NCBI RefSeq assembly: GCF_004099695.1
Contig: NZ_SCHL01000003.1
Location: 186,001 to 250,000 of the forward strand
Length of the DNA: 64,000 nucleotides
Reading direction: 5' to 3'
DNA from: Methanosarcina sp. MSH10X1
GTDB taxonomy: Archaea > Halobacteriota > Methanosarcinia > Methanosarcinales > Methanosarcinaceae
Shown here: in pieces, positions 25,044-34,963 of the stretch
Layout of the letters: the number at the start of each line of letters is the position of its first letter
Numbering within the stretch: the stretch's first letter is position 1
The notes under the pieces: model-generated
Database searches by the model: none
Told to the model about the DNA's origin: nothing
Seen by the model: the letters and a program-made list of their open reading frames with translations, nothing else
Program-made: the position numbers and the translations under genes

Positions 25044-25715
25044 ATGATTGTAGCGATTCATCAACCAAATCATTTACCGTACTTAGGATTTTTCGACAAA
25101 GTTCTAAAGTCAGATATTTTTGTTATTCATGATGACGCACAGTTTAATGATTCAGACTTTCAGCGTCGAAACAGGATAAGAGTGTATAAAGGCTGGAAGT
25201 GGATTACAGTCCCAGTAGAAAGAAAGGAGATCCCCATTAATAAAATAATGATCAAAAATGATGTAAATATTGGAGAAAGATCCTGGAATAGAGCCCACTT
25301 TGAGATTATCCAGGGTTGGTACAAAAATGCACCTTACTTTGAGACTTACAAGGACGATTTAAGGAAGATATACGAGTCCAAACATGATAAATTAGCGAAT
25401 TTTAACATAGAAATAATAAAATTTTTAATTAAAGCGTTTGATCTTGAAATTAAAATAGTTTTTTCGAGTGATTTTAATCTACCTTCAAAAAAGACAGAGA
25501 GAATAATTGATACTGTAAGAGCAGTTGGAGGAGATACATATTTATCAGGTCCAGCTGGCAAAGACTACATGGATTTGAGCTTATTTAAAGACATAGAGTT
25601 ACAATTCCAGAACTTTAAACATCCCGAGTACCCTCAGTGTTACGCTGGGTTTGTACCTAACATGTCAGCTATTGATGCATTATTCAATGTGGGAAAACTT
25701 CCTATGGAGTACTGA
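25044..25715 (+). CDS. WbqC-like family protein
   Basis: The 223-residue protein begins MIVAIHQPNHLPYLGFFDKV and contains DDAQFNDSDFQRRNRIR and YLSGPAGKDYMD (about residues 170-181), the pattern of the WbqC-like family found in O-antigen and other polysaccharide clusters. Biochemical function is not established; some members act on sugar-linked amino acid or acyl substrates. An AAGGGG ribosome binding site precedes the ATG. It lies 13 bases after the PIG-L gene and 5 before the glycosyltransferase, so it is co-transcribed. Confidence 0.82.
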   Translation: MIVAIHQPNHLPYLGFFDKVLKSDIFVIHDDAQFNDSDFQRRNRIRVYKGWKWITVPVERKEIPINKIMIKNDVNIGERSWNRAHFEIIQGWYKNAPYFETYKDDLRKIYESKHDKLANFNIEIIKFLIKAFDLEIKIVFSSDFNLPSKKTERIIDTVRAVGGDTYLSGPAGKDYMDLSLFKDIELQFQNFKHPEYPQCYAGFVPNMSAIDALFNVGKLPMEY

Positions 25716-25720
25716 ATAAG

Positions 25721-26626
25721 ATGCCGTCAAATTACATACTTGTAACTCCGATAAAGAATGAGGAGAAAAATATCAATGCACTTATAAATTCCATTGTAAA
25801 TCAGACGATTTGCCCTATTCTGTGGGTTGTAATAAATGACTACAGTACAGATAATTCACACATGTATATATCCGAAGCAGAAAAAAAATACCCTTGGATA
25901 AGATGCATAAAACCAGCTAGTGAAAGAAAAGAAAGGGATCTTGGATTCCACCTTCCTAAGATAATGCAAGAGGGATTTGATTTTGCATATAAAGTATGTA
26001 AATCAAAAAATCTTTCTTTCGATTATGTTGGCAATATTGATGGAGATATACAGCCAGATAAAGATTATTTTGAAAACTTAATTAAAGAATTCAAAATAAA
26101 TTCAAAGCTAGGAGTTGCATCTGGAACACCCGTAATAGAATGTAGTGGGGAACTAATCTATCCAAAAACTGTAGAAATCCCATCAGGAGGAGCAATGTTA
26201 GTGAGTAAGAATTGCTTTGAAGTGTGCGGAGGAATCCCCTGTTCCTATTCGTATGATAGCGTTTTAAACGTGAAAGCCAGATTAAACGGATGGGAAGTCA
26301 AACGTTTTCGTTCTGCAGAGCATCACTCCACAAGATATGCTAGAGGAGCAGACAATGATTGGAAGAGGTATGTTACACTGGGAAAAAGCCATTATTATAT
26401 TGGATATAACTCATTATTGGCTATATTAAAAGGGATAAACTTTAGTTTTACCTCCCCGCGTATTGCAGGACTAGCATATGTATATGGATATATGGGTGAT
26501 ACATTATCGCTTAAAAAGAAAATTCCGGATAAAGATGTACAACATTATTTTAAATACAAAAAATTTACAGAAATCGCATCTAGACATTTAAATAATTTCA
26601 GCCATAGCAAAAAACGCTCATTATAA
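25721..26626 (+). CDS. Family 2 glycosyltransferase
   Basis: The 301-residue protein has a GT-A fold. It starts with YILVTPIKNEEKNINALINS (about residues 5-24), the metal-binding acidic motif is in VGNIDGDIQPD (about 106-116), and the acceptor region SGGAMLVSKNCFEVCGGIP follows. The C-terminal part has weak hydrophobic segments but no sure membrane helix. It adds a sugar to a lipid-linked or protein-linked glycan; neither donor nor acceptor can be told. Codon use is AT-rich like the flanking genes. Confidence 0.85.
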   Translation: MPSNYILVTPIKNEEKNINALINSIVNQTICPILWVVINDYSTDNSHMYISEAEKKYPWIRCIKPASERKERDLGFHLPKIMQEGFDFAYKVCKSKNLSFDYVGNIDGDIQPDKDYFENLIKEFKINSKLGVASGTPVIECSGELIYPKTVEIPSGGAMLVSKNCFEVCGGIPCSYSYDSVLNVKARLNGWEVKRFRSAEHHSTRYARGADNDWKRYVTLGKSHYYIGYNSLLAILKGINFSFTSPRIAGLAYVYGYMGDTLSLKKKIPDKDVQHYFKYKKFTEIASRHLNNFSHSKKRSL

Positions 26627-26645
26627 ATAACCTCGTGGGTAAAAC

Positions 26646-28205
26646 ATGGATGTGAATTCCAATCATCAAAAAAGAGTACTGCTTTGTTTATTACTCATAG
26701 TATTGAATGTAGTTATAAGAATTCCTTCTGCTCCACACGAAATCGGTGGAGATACTTATCAATTGCATACAATAGCAAATTCAATAACTCAGTTTGGTGA
26801 ACCACGATGGTGGATTAACTGGCTATCAGTTATTGGTATGTATACATATTCCTATGCAAGTGCTGTCCCCTTTTGTTTATCAGGGATCTCTCAGTTAACC
26901 GGAATTGATATGGAAATTACAATTTATCTATATGCTTTATTTACAGGTTTACTCAGCGCTGGCACTGCATATATTATGGCGAGTACCTTCTACAATGAAT
27001 TTACATTTAAATATCTGGTGTCACTCTTTTATTCTATATCAGCAGGGGTTTTAGCTTTTACATCATGGAATGCTAGCGCTAGGGGTCTATTTTTAGTTTT
27101 ATTTCCATTATTTATTTTTATTTTACTGAAAAAGTTTTCTTCACCGTGGAAAAAATTATGCTTAATAGTTTTACTATTTGCGTTTTTAAGAGCTACACAC
27201 AATTTTTGTTACTTTACAGCACCTTTGATATTAGTATATATTTCCATAGAACTTTTAGGAAAAGGAAATTCGTCTTTTAAAAACTCAAATTTATATAAAT
27301 ATCAAAACTATTTGTACTTACTATTAACTTGTTTTTTTTTCATTATACCATTCTTCACTAAATTATTCATCGTAGGATCAAAATATAAAGCAGTCATTGA
27401 TTTAGTAATAACTACGACAAGATATCTTGGCCCAATAGTAATTTTTGTAATACCAGGGTTTGTATATCTATGTCTAAAGAGCAGTAAAACAAAATATGAA
27501 AATTTTATTCTAATCTCCACTTTATTTTTTATACCTATGTTCTATAATGAAATTTATGGAAAATTCATAACACTGCCTATATTGGTGTTTTATGTAGCGA
27601 TTGCCGTTAAAAATATGACAATAAATAGAAATATAGTCATTAATAAGAAGATGGCACTAAATATTTTACTAGTGTTATTAATTTGTTCACTAACTATGTT
27701 TTCAAGTTTTTACTCCCACTTCCGAACAGGCTCATCAGAAAATTCTTTCACTATGTCGGAATACACAAACGCTGCTGGAGTCTGGTCTAGATATTATACA
27801 AATGAAAATAGCCACGTTTATACGACTAATGCTGAAGTCACAAGAATGGCTGCAGTTTCAAATGGACATATTATTGTCCCGCTGCTTCCAATAGTGTCTC
27901 TGATTTATGGTTATGTCAGTCTTGAAGATGTAGAGAATACATCCATAGAGGTATCCCCATGGTCTAAGGACTATTATTTTGACGGAGCATACTCCCAAAA
28001 GTCAGGTACACTCGTATGGGGACATTATAACTGGAATTCTGAGTTTGGAATCAATGATGGAAGAGTAAAAAGTATGATAAACAAATATAACATCAAATAC
28101 GTTGTTGAGGATAAAGCGTATAGTCCTACAAAACTGACAAGTTCGCTTAATGATGAAAAGGATTTGATATTCAGTAACGGTAGAGTAAATATATGGAATC
28201 TATAA
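26646..28205 (+). CDS. Polytopic membrane protein, GT-C-like
   Basis: The 519-residue protein has ten or more predicted membrane helices (about residues 8-360), followed by a soluble C-terminal domain of some 150 residues. The first outside loop reads IPSAPHEIGGDTYQLHTIAN, an acidic/aspartate loop after helix one that resembles GT-C glycosyltransferases and oligosaccharyltransferase-type enzymes, which use lipid-phosphate sugars. I do not recognise a named family. Given a flippase and glycosyltransferases next door, a role in adding a sugar on the outer face is the best guess. A wzy-like polymerase is an alternative. Confidence 0.6.
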   Translation: MDVNSNHQKRVLLCLLLIVLNVVIRIPSAPHEIGGDTYQLHTIANSITQFGEPRWWINWLSVIGMYTYSYASAVPFCLSGISQLTGIDMEITIYLYALFTGLLSAGTAYIMASTFYNEFTFKYLVSLFYSISAGVLAFTSWNASARGLFLVLFPLFIFILLKKFSSPWKKLCLIVLLFAFLRATHNFCYFTAPLILVYISIELLGKGNSSFKNSNLYKYQNYLYLLLTCFFFIIPFFTKLFIVGSKYKAVIDLVITTTRYLGPIVIFVIPGFVYLCLKSSKTKYENFILISTLFFIPMFYNEIYGKFITLPILVFYVAIAVKNMTINRNIVINKKMALNILLVLLICSLTMFSSFYSHFRTGSSENSFTMSEYTNAAGVWSRYYTNENSHVYTTNAEVTRMAAVSNGHIIVPLLPIVSLIYGYVSLEDVENTSIEVSPWSKDYYFDGAYSQKSGTLVWGHYNWNSEFGINDGRVKSMINKYNIKYVVEDKAYSPTKLTSSLNDEKDLIFSNGRVNIWNL

Positions 28206-28275
28206 GATATTTAGTCAATATGGAAATGAGTATAAGTTCAGTTTATAACAAAGAGATTTTTTATTAGGCGTAAAA

Positions 28276-29415
28276 ATGCAAAATTTAGTGTATTATTATC
28301 CTTTAGGTAGTGGCGCACCGTCAGAGGTATCAAGAAAATTGTTTTCAGCATTAATCAGCAAAAACCTACATTTAAACATAGCCATTTTTCCTCAAAAGAG
28401 AAATAAGAATTTTTTAGATATAGTGGAGAATACTTATCCTAACACGAAAATATACTTAATAAATAACTTATTTCAAAATTACGACGAAAAGTTATTAATG
28501 CATTTTACTATGAGTCCTTTAGTATATCCAAATAGAAAATTTATTCTATATTTAGCAGCATTATTGAATAGAAACAAAAGAAACAAACTAAAACTAATAA
28601 TAAATTATCATGGAGAACCTAGCACTGAATTTAAGATAAAGTTAAAAAATCATGACTTAAAAAGTTTAGTATACGTTCCAAATTATATATTAACACCATA
28701 TATAATGAGAAGTGCTGATGTAATTATTGTTAACTCTTTTATGATAAGAGATCTTTTCGTAACTAAATACAAGGCTAGAAATATAATTGTTATTCCAAAC
28801 GGTATAGATTCTTCATGGTCATCTAATAGCAACAGTAAACTGAAAAAAAATGAAAAAAACACAAAATACTTGTTTTATCATGGAAGACTTGACCCAGAAA
28901 AGGGAGTGGAATTACTAATAAAAGCATTTAGTAATGTTTTAAAAGTAACAAATGAGAATATAAAGCTTTTTATTGGTGGAAATGGTAAACAAAGAAACTA
29001 TTTAGAAAAGTTATGTAATAACTTAAAAATAGAAAATGATGTTACTTTTTTAGGAAATCTTTCACAAACTGAAATAAAATTTTACTTATCTATAGCAGAT
29101 ATTGCAGTTTACCCTTCAATATTAGATGGTTTTTCCCTTTCCGTATTAGAAGCGTTTAGCATTGTTAATGGTCCAGTAATATATTCCAATAAAATAGGAA
29201 TTGATGATTTTGTTAGAAAAAGTGGATTTGAATTTTATACGTTTAATCCATCTATCGAAGAAATCACAAGTATGATCTCAAAAATATTAAAAAATGACTA
29301 TGATAAAAAAATATTTTTAAGACAAAAAGAATTTGCAAGCCATTATACATGGGATAGAATTGTTAATGAATATATAAAAGTATACCAAGATCTTTTTTTA
29401 AATGATGATAATTAA
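28276..29415 (+). CDS. Family 4 glycosyltransferase
   Basis: The 379-residue protein has a GT-B fold. The donor-binding half shows YHGRLDPEKGVELLIKAF (about residues 198-215), LFIGGNGKQRNYL, and the ExxE-like region DGFSLSVLEAFSIVNGPVIY (about 290-309) that binds the nucleotide sugar phosphate. The N-terminal acceptor half is lysine- and asparagine-rich. It is very AT-rich in codon use even for this region. Product linkage is unknown. A 35-codon open frame overlaps its end. Confidence 0.85.
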   Translation: MQNLVYYYPLGSGAPSEVSRKLFSALISKNLHLNIAIFPQKRNKNFLDIVENTYPNTKIYLINNLFQNYDEKLLMHFTMSPLVYPNRKFILYLAALLNRNKRNKLKLIINYHGEPSTEFKIKLKNHDLKSLVYVPNYILTPYIMRSADVIIVNSFMIRDLFVTKYKARNIIVIPNGIDSSWSSNSNSKLKKNEKNTKYLFYHGRLDPEKGVELLIKAFSNVLKVTNENIKLFIGGNGKQRNYLEKLCNNLKIENDVTFLGNLSQTEIKFYLSIADIAVYPSILDGFSLSVLEAFSIVNGPVIYSNKIGIDDFVRKSGFEFYTFNPSIEEITSMISKILKNDYDKKIFLRQKEFASHYTWDRIVNEYIKVYQDLFLNDDN

Positions 29416-29509
29416 TGAAATAATTCATGTTGCAGAACAGAGAGCTGAATCAGAAGGCGAACTTATTGCTGCAAGTAAGTTGGTGAACTCTATTTCAAAA
29501 TTACGTTGA
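29402..29509 (+). other. Short open frame, possible gene remnant
   Basis: A 35-codon frame (ATG ATG start overlapping the end of the GT4 gene) encodes a soluble helix-like piece ending in AASKLVNSISKLR and stops eight bases before the flippase. It has no ribosome binding site of its own and looks like the C-terminal scrap of a lost gene or a chance frame. Confidence 0.2.
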
Positions 29510-29516
29510 GATAATT

Positions 29517-30944
29517 ATGTCTATAGCTAAAAGAATTCTGAAGAACTCTGGTTATTTACTTATCAGTAGGGTAGCAACTAAAGTAGTTAGTTTCTTTATA
29601 CTACTATATATTGCAAATTATCTTGGTCCAGCTAATTTTGGAAAATATTCTTTTGCTTTTGCATTTGTATATTTTTTTAGCTTTATTCCGGACTTAGGAA
29701 TACATCAAATATTGGTACGTGAAGCGGCAAAAGATGAGACAATAATGGATAAACTTATAGGCAATGCTACAATTGTTAAATCCGTTTTATCAGTTGTTGC
29801 TTTTTTACTGTGTTGTTTAACTATAAGCGTTACCGACTATCCATCTTCGACAAAAAACGCCGTATTCATTGCAGCTATTGGGCTGTTAGCAACAAGTCTC
29901 ACAGGATTTGGTATAGTATACGAAGTTAAACTGAGAATGGACTATTCTCTACTATTTAACATAACTGACAGATTGTTTCTTCTTGTATCAGTTTTATACC
30001 TAGCTTGGCACAATCCAAGCTTAAACTTATTTATTGGAGTGACCGTAGCAGCAGAATTTATAAACAACACTTTAATGACTATATCCTCTAAACACTTTTT
30101 AACGCCAAAATTCAAAATAGATTATAATTTAATAAAAAAGATTATATTAGAGGCTCTACCAATAGCTATCTCTTCTGCATTCGTTATGATTTATTTCAGA
30201 ATAGACACAGTTATGCTTTCTCTCTTAACAAATGACACCGAAGTAGGGTTTTATAGTGCTGCCTATCGGCTAACTGAAGCTTTAACTTTTATTCCTTCTA
30301 TTCTTATGGTTTCTACATATCCTATAATGTCAAAGTATTTTAACGAAAAAAACGAGGCTTTTAGTTATATTTATGTGAAATCATTCAAAATATTATTTGC
30401 ATCAGGTTTGATGATCGGAACTGTTGTGACATTTTTTTCTGAAGAAATAATACTCAAAATATATGGATCAGAATACTATGGTTCTATTATCGCATTGCAA
30501 GTATTGATATGGGCTACCTCAGTCATGTTTGTAAATTATCTTGTAACCTCTACATATGTCGCAAGTGGGAATCAAAACATTATGGCTAAAATGTCAGCTA
30601 TTGCAGCAGTATTAAATATAGGACTAAATTTGCTTTTGATTCCTTCTTATAGTTATACAGGAGCTGGCGTTGCAACATTCTTTACCGAGCTTATTTTAAT
30701 GGTTTATGGAGTTTACTGGATCAACAAAAATATTATCCAAATCGGGCTATTTAAAGAAATTATTTATCCTTCAATTAGTATTTGTATAGTATCTGCTTTC
30801 TTGATAGTTTCAAGGAATTACATCGATGTTATCCCTTTAACGGTAGTATCGATATTAATATTCACAGGAATACTCTACATTACAGGATGGGTAGACTCGG
30901 ACGATATAACGTTATTTAAAAAAATTATTCCGATAAAAAAATAA
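29517..30944 (+). CDS. Polysaccharide flippase (Wzx/MATE-like), copy 1
   Basis: The 475-residue protein has about 12-14 membrane helices and the polysaccharide-export signature at the N-terminus: LYIANYLGPANFGKYSFAFA (about residues 29-48) and FIPDLGIHQILVREAAKD. Further features are the YFRIDTVMLSLL helix and YSAAYRLTEALTFIPSILM in the second half. Such proteins move lipid-linked oligosaccharides to the outer face. It closes the rightward glycan run. A close paralogue lies at 36333-37784, but the codon use of this copy is much more AT-rich, so they did not arise by a recent local duplication. Confidence 0.9.
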   Translation: MSIAKRILKNSGYLLISRVATKVVSFFILLYIANYLGPANFGKYSFAFAFVYFFSFIPDLGIHQILVREAAKDETIMDKLIGNATIVKSVLSVVAFLLCCLTISVTDYPSSTKNAVFIAAIGLLATSLTGFGIVYEVKLRMDYSLLFNITDRLFLLVSVLYLAWHNPSLNLFIGVTVAAEFINNTLMTISSKHFLTPKFKIDYNLIKKIILEALPIAISSAFVMIYFRIDTVMLSLLTNDTEVGFYSAAYRLTEALTFIPSILMVSTYPIMSKYFNEKNEAFSYIYVKSFKILFASGLMIGTVVTFFSEEIILKIYGSEYYGSIIALQVLIWATSVMFVNYLVTSTYVASGNQNIMAKMSAIAAVLNIGLNLLLIPSYSYTGAGVATFFTELILMVYGVYWINKNIIQIGLFKEIIYPSISICIVSAFLIVSRNYIDVIPLTVVSILIFTGILYITGWVDSDDITLFKKIIPIKK

Positions 30945-31242
30945 TTACCTTCCATAATAAGATTTACAATTCTTACTATATCCTTGATAAGCTTACAACA
31001 ATAAACAATATTCATGCCAAGATAAGATAATATTTCTCTACAATTATATTATATGAGGGTGTAGATAATAAATTTAATTTTTAAAAAACGGTAATTTCAT
31101 GAAGCTTCCAAATACGGTTAAATATTTTTAGGATATTTAATTCAAAAATTTACAAAACTGGTGTATAACTGAAGATATCAGATGACGATGTTAATTAGAA
31201 AGCTGTTATTAGTTAAGTACAGAATTAATCTTTGTCCAGTGA
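30945..31242. other. Convergent intergenic region
   Basis: Just under 300 AT-rich bases separate flippase copy 1 (rightward) and the GT4 gene (leftward). No gene is visible, and T-rich and A-rich runs may end both transcripts. Confidence 0.4.
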
Positions 31243-32421
31243 TCAAATTCTTTTCTCAAACTCGAGAGTCATTCTCTCAACAACTTTTTCCCATGTAAAA
31301 TTTTCCACACGTTTTCTTCCTTCAGACCCCATTTTCTCCATTAAGTCTTTGTTTTCCATTAAACAGATGATTTTTTGGGCAAGTTGACCAGGATTGTTTG
31401 GTTCTACTAAAAAGCCGGTTTCCCCATTAACTATTATCTCAGGCATTGCACCTGCAGTTGTTCCTATGCATGGTAATTTATATGCCATTGCTTCTAAAAA
31501 TACCAGCCCAAAAGGCTCTCCTATAGATGGCATAACAAATATTGAAGCATCACTGTAAAGTTTATACTTTTCTGTCTCAGATACAAAGCCCCGAACATCC
31601 ACACCCTCAATACTGATATCCGGCTTAGATCCAACTATAACTAATTTAGCGTTTTTCATCTGTGTCTTCACAACTTGAAACGCTTCTAGAAGTACAAATC
31701 CGCCTTTTCTTTCGAAATCTATACCAACAAATAATATAATATTACTATAATTTTTCTCGATGTTTGGTATGTTACTGAGGTCCACACCACCATATACGGT
31801 TACGACTTTGCTTTCATCAACTCCATAGTCACAGATAATTGACTGTCTTGTGTGATTACTGAGTGTAAATACGACATCTGCATTTTGATAAGAGAGCCTT
31901 TCCATTTCAAACCATCTATTGCGATCATGGATATTTAGAAATTTGGCCCATTGAGGAATTTCTCTTTCAGACAATTTTATTGTAAAGTCAGTATAGATAC
32001 ATCTAATAGAGTTATTTCTTTTTGATAAGCAAGGAACCCATCCCGTCTGAAGAATAATGTTATAGTCTTCTTTAACGTAGTTCAATGCTTTTTCCGCTGC
32101 TTGCGTTCTTTTCAGTACATAGTACATGTTTCGAAATCTGCAAGATGCCACGCTTCGATTGTAAATTTCATTAATCGGATGAATATATTTTCTAAAACCA
32201 GGGACTTTTACAAAACAGTACAAAGCGTTATAATATTTCCATATTCCAGAAAGCCTATTGTCAACTACATCAATTAAATTATGTTCTTTGGAAATGGTAG
32301 CGAATAGTTTAGCGTTTACCCCAGAAAAGCCTTTTAAACCACCAGAGGTTATTCCTATTATATTACATTTTTTATTCATATTCGTTCTATTAAACTTTAT
32401 ATCCTGTTTCGATTTAAACAT
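31243..32421 (-). CDS. Family 4 glycosyltransferase (minus strand)
   Basis: The 392-residue protein has a GT-B fold with the typical donor site: IILFVGIDFERKGGFVLLEA (about residues 228-247), GFVSETEKYKLYSDASIFVM, and EPFGLVFLEAMAYKLPCIGT (about 303-322) with the ExxE motif. A Cys/Lys-rich start region precedes the first strand (CNIIGITSGGLKGFSGVN). ATG 32421 is close behind AAAGGG; ATG 32379, fifteenth codon, is an alternative start right before the first strand. It faces the glycan run, so it has its own promoter. Confidence 0.82.
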   Translation of the reverse strand: MFKSKQDIKFNRTNMNKKCNIIGITSGGLKGFSGVNAKLFATISKEHNLIDVVDNRLSGIWKYYNALYCFVKVPGFRKYIHPINEIYNRSVASCRFRNMYYVLKRTQAAEKALNYVKEDYNIILQTGWVPCLSKRNNSIRCIYTDFTIKLSEREIPQWAKFLNIHDRNRWFEMERLSYQNADVVFTLSNHTRQSIICDYGVDESKVVTVYGGVDLSNIPNIEKNYSNIILFVGIDFERKGGFVLLEAFQVVKTQMKNAKLVIVGSKPDISIEGVDVRGFVSETEKYKLYSDASIFVMPSIGEPFGLVFLEAMAYKLPCIGTTAGAMPEIIVNGETGFLVEPNNPGQLAQKIICLMENKDLMEKMGSEGRKRVENFTWEKVVERMTLEFEKRI

Positions 32422-32767
32422 TCCCTTTATTTCTTAACTTACTGTAAAATAAAATACTCTCGTCTGATAAATTATTTGCCAATTTTATCATCGAAGTATA
32501 TATAATACTAATTATCCTGAAAAATCTTCAGTAAGAAGCTTCAATTAAATATTCAATTAAAGTTGCAACTCTACAATGAGCTTACTTACGTCTATCCACT
32601 TTTTCACGAAACCTATCGTCAACTATCCTAAATCTTCATTCTTATTTATCTATTTTTATACTGAGTTTGCCAACAAAGTTAAATAATATCTAAAAATATG
32701 CAGATAGTTTTTTATTCATGAACTAACTTATGTATATTTAAAAAGGTTGGGATATTAAGGGGGAGTT
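32422..32767. other. Divergent intergenic region
   Basis: These 346 AT-rich bases separate the leftward GT4 gene and the rightward beta-helix gene, and hold the promoters of both. A TATA-like TATATTTAAAAAGG sits at about 32733-32746 near the latter. Confidence 0.4.
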
Positions 32768-34963
32768 ATGAAATACTTTAAACTTTTTTTTCTTTTTTTT
32801 GGAATGACTTTATTATGTAGTTGCGCATGCGCTTCGGTTTCAATTTATACTGGATCGATTATAGTGAAAAATGAATCCAATTATACAGTGCAGAAATTAT
32901 ATGATTATCTCTATCCGACCTACGGGAACTCGATTATATACAACGATAGTCACGGAGTATGGTATACAACAAGAGCCTTAGGATGTGATAATTCAAATTT
33001 TTACATTTCTCCTGAGACGGGTGTTGATGAGTTAAGAATGGATACAACGGGCGTAAAATATCTATATAGCACAGTCGCAGGTAGCAACGCAGGATTTATT
33101 ATTGATAATGTAACGTTTACGGGTTGGAACTCCACCGCTGACGCTCCAATGACAAACGTTTATAATAAAGGAATGGAGATTTATAAAGGACATATAAACA
33201 ATACAATTTTTCAGAATGTAGGAAGTGTAAAGTTATATAATATTGCTGATCAAATAATTAACAATATTACGTATGTTAACTGTTACGGCCATCTCCTAGT
33301 TTATAACGCTAGTAATGTAACAATATCAAATATTACTGTACGAGACTTATATCAACCTACTCATTCATCTGGCTACTCGTTTTGCCTTTCAAACAGTACA
33401 AATTGTATAGCTCGAGATGTGATTTTACACAACACAACAAAATATGGTATGGATATCCAATACTGCAATTATACAGAAGCTTATAGATTAGATATCCAAA
33501 AAATAGACAGTTACCTTGCTCAAAATACGGGGCGCGAAGGATTTTCAACTGTTTCTTGTAATCATACAACTGTTCACGATATATATATAGATAATACAGG
33601 ATGGAGTTCTCTCTGTCCAGGCGGTAACTATGGATATTATTATAACTGTACTGTAAGAAACACAGGACATAATAACTTGGACTGTCATAATGTCTTCAAT
33701 TCATATTTTGACAATCTTACATTAGTAGCCGCCCCAACTGCAAATTATACAAATCCCGCAAACAAAAACACAAATACAATGATATTTACGGCTGGGTATG
33801 TTACTTCCCCACATACAACTAATGTAACAGTCAAAAACACAACATGTATTGATGGGCCTGTAGCTATAGACACAGGCGTAGATCATCTTTATTTTGAAAA
33901 CATTAACTTAACCGGGGAAAACGCTGTGTTCTCAATAAGTGCGGATTATTGTTCTCTGAAAAATATTACCATGATAGGAAATTCAGGAAATGAATCAAAA
34001 GCTAAAATCCAAATATGGGCGGGGCACTCTGAAAGTGCTTATAATGTTTCTATAATTGATACATCGTTCTATAGGATAAGCGCACAACAGGGAACTAGAA
34101 ATAGATTCCTGAATTCTAGATATACAGATGCAACTGTAAACAATCATACAAATTATTATTATCTTGATATCGCCGTAAAAGATGCATCAGGTAACCCACT
34201 CGACGGTATAATTACAGCAATAAATACTGTAAGTCCCTCAGATATTTATAGTTCTACAGATGGAAACGCCGAAAATAAAGCATCTTTTAACATAAAATCG
34301 GGTAGAATGTATCTCCCGACACAAAGCAGAAACGATTCAGGTGGTATTGCCGACATTTTTTATCTAGGTAGGGCAACAACTAATTTCAATCATAATTTAA
34401 GCGTATCAACATCTTCTGGAAATGTACTATTAACAGGAATAGATCCTGATTCTTCATGGTACCGTCCAGATCCCAACATTCCAACCTACACCATCACAGC
34501 AATAATTCCTGATTGCTCATCAAACGGTCCTCACATAATAGGCTTTGCACCTAGCACAGAAAATCCATTTGAACCTGGGGAAAAGAAAAACTTCAGAATC
34601 TGGACCGATGGAAGCCTAACAGGGTCAAAATGGACTGTTGATGGGGTGAAAGTAGCTGAAGGGACTCTTAATTACACATGGACTGTAAATGAGAGCGTCA
34701 GCACAGTCGAGTTTAGTGGTTTGAGTACAGATGGAACTGTTGTCAACCATGTCTGGAACTTCCAGAGCAACAACCACCCTCGATGGGATGTTAATAAAGA
34801 TTATGCGGTGAATTTCACAGACATAAACCTGATTGCCCAGAACTATGGAATCGTTAAAAAAGCACCTTATCTAGATTGGGACGTAAACCAGAATGGAACA
34901 GTTGATCTAGACGACCTTCTCATTACAGAAGATCACTTTGGTGAAAGATACAATAAAAATTAA
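32768..34963 (+). CDS. Secreted parallel beta-helix protein with dockerin-like C-terminus
   Basis: The 731-residue protein has a signal peptide (MKYFKLFFLFFGMTLLCSCA then CAS) and a long Asn/Thr-rich region (about 60-470) with short repeating turns such as NNTIFQNVGSVKLYNIADQI, typical of right-handed parallel beta-helices (pectin-lyase-like, NosD). An Ig/PKD-like domain follows (about 590-665). The last sixty residues contain two calcium-loop repeats: DVNKDYAVNFTDINLIAQNY and DVNQNGTVDLDDLLITEDHF, the pattern of dockerin type I. Many N-x-S/T sites suggest N-glycosylation. The ribosome binding site GGGGGAG is strong. A surface or secreted polysaccharide-interacting role is likely. No cohesin is visible in this window. 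Confidence 0.82.
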   Translation: MKYFKLFFLFFGMTLLCSCACASVSIYTGSIIVKNESNYTVQKLYDYLYPTYGNSIIYNDSHGVWYTTRALGCDNSNFYISPETGVDELRMDTTGVKYLYSTVAGSNAGFIIDNVTFTGWNSTADAPMTNVYNKGMEIYKGHINNTIFQNVGSVKLYNIADQIINNITYVNCYGHLLVYNASNVTISNITVRDLYQPTHSSGYSFCLSNSTNCIARDVILHNTTKYGMDIQYCNYTEAYRLDIQKIDSYLAQNTGREGFSTVSCNHTTVHDIYIDNTGWSSLCPGGNYGYYYNCTVRNTGHNNLDCHNVFNSYFDNLTLVAAPTANYTNPANKNTNTMIFTAGYVTSPHTTNVTVKNTTCIDGPVAIDTGVDHLYFENINLTGENAVFSISADYCSLKNITMIGNSGNESKAKIQIWAGHSESAYNVSIIDTSFYRISAQQGTRNRFLNSRYTDATVNNHTNYYYLDIAVKDASGNPLDGIITAINTVSPSDIYSSTDGNAENKASFNIKSGRMYLPTQSRNDSGGIADIFYLGRATTNFNHNLSVSTSSGNVLLTGIDPDSSWYRPDPNIPTYTITAIIPDCSSNGPHIIGFAPSTENPFEPGEKKNFRIWTDGSLTGSKWTVDGVKVAEGTLNYTWTVNESVSTVEFSGLSTDGTVVNHVWNFQSNNHPRWDVNKDYAVNFTDINLIAQNYGIVKKAPYLDWDVNQNGTVDLDDLLITEDHFGERYNKN

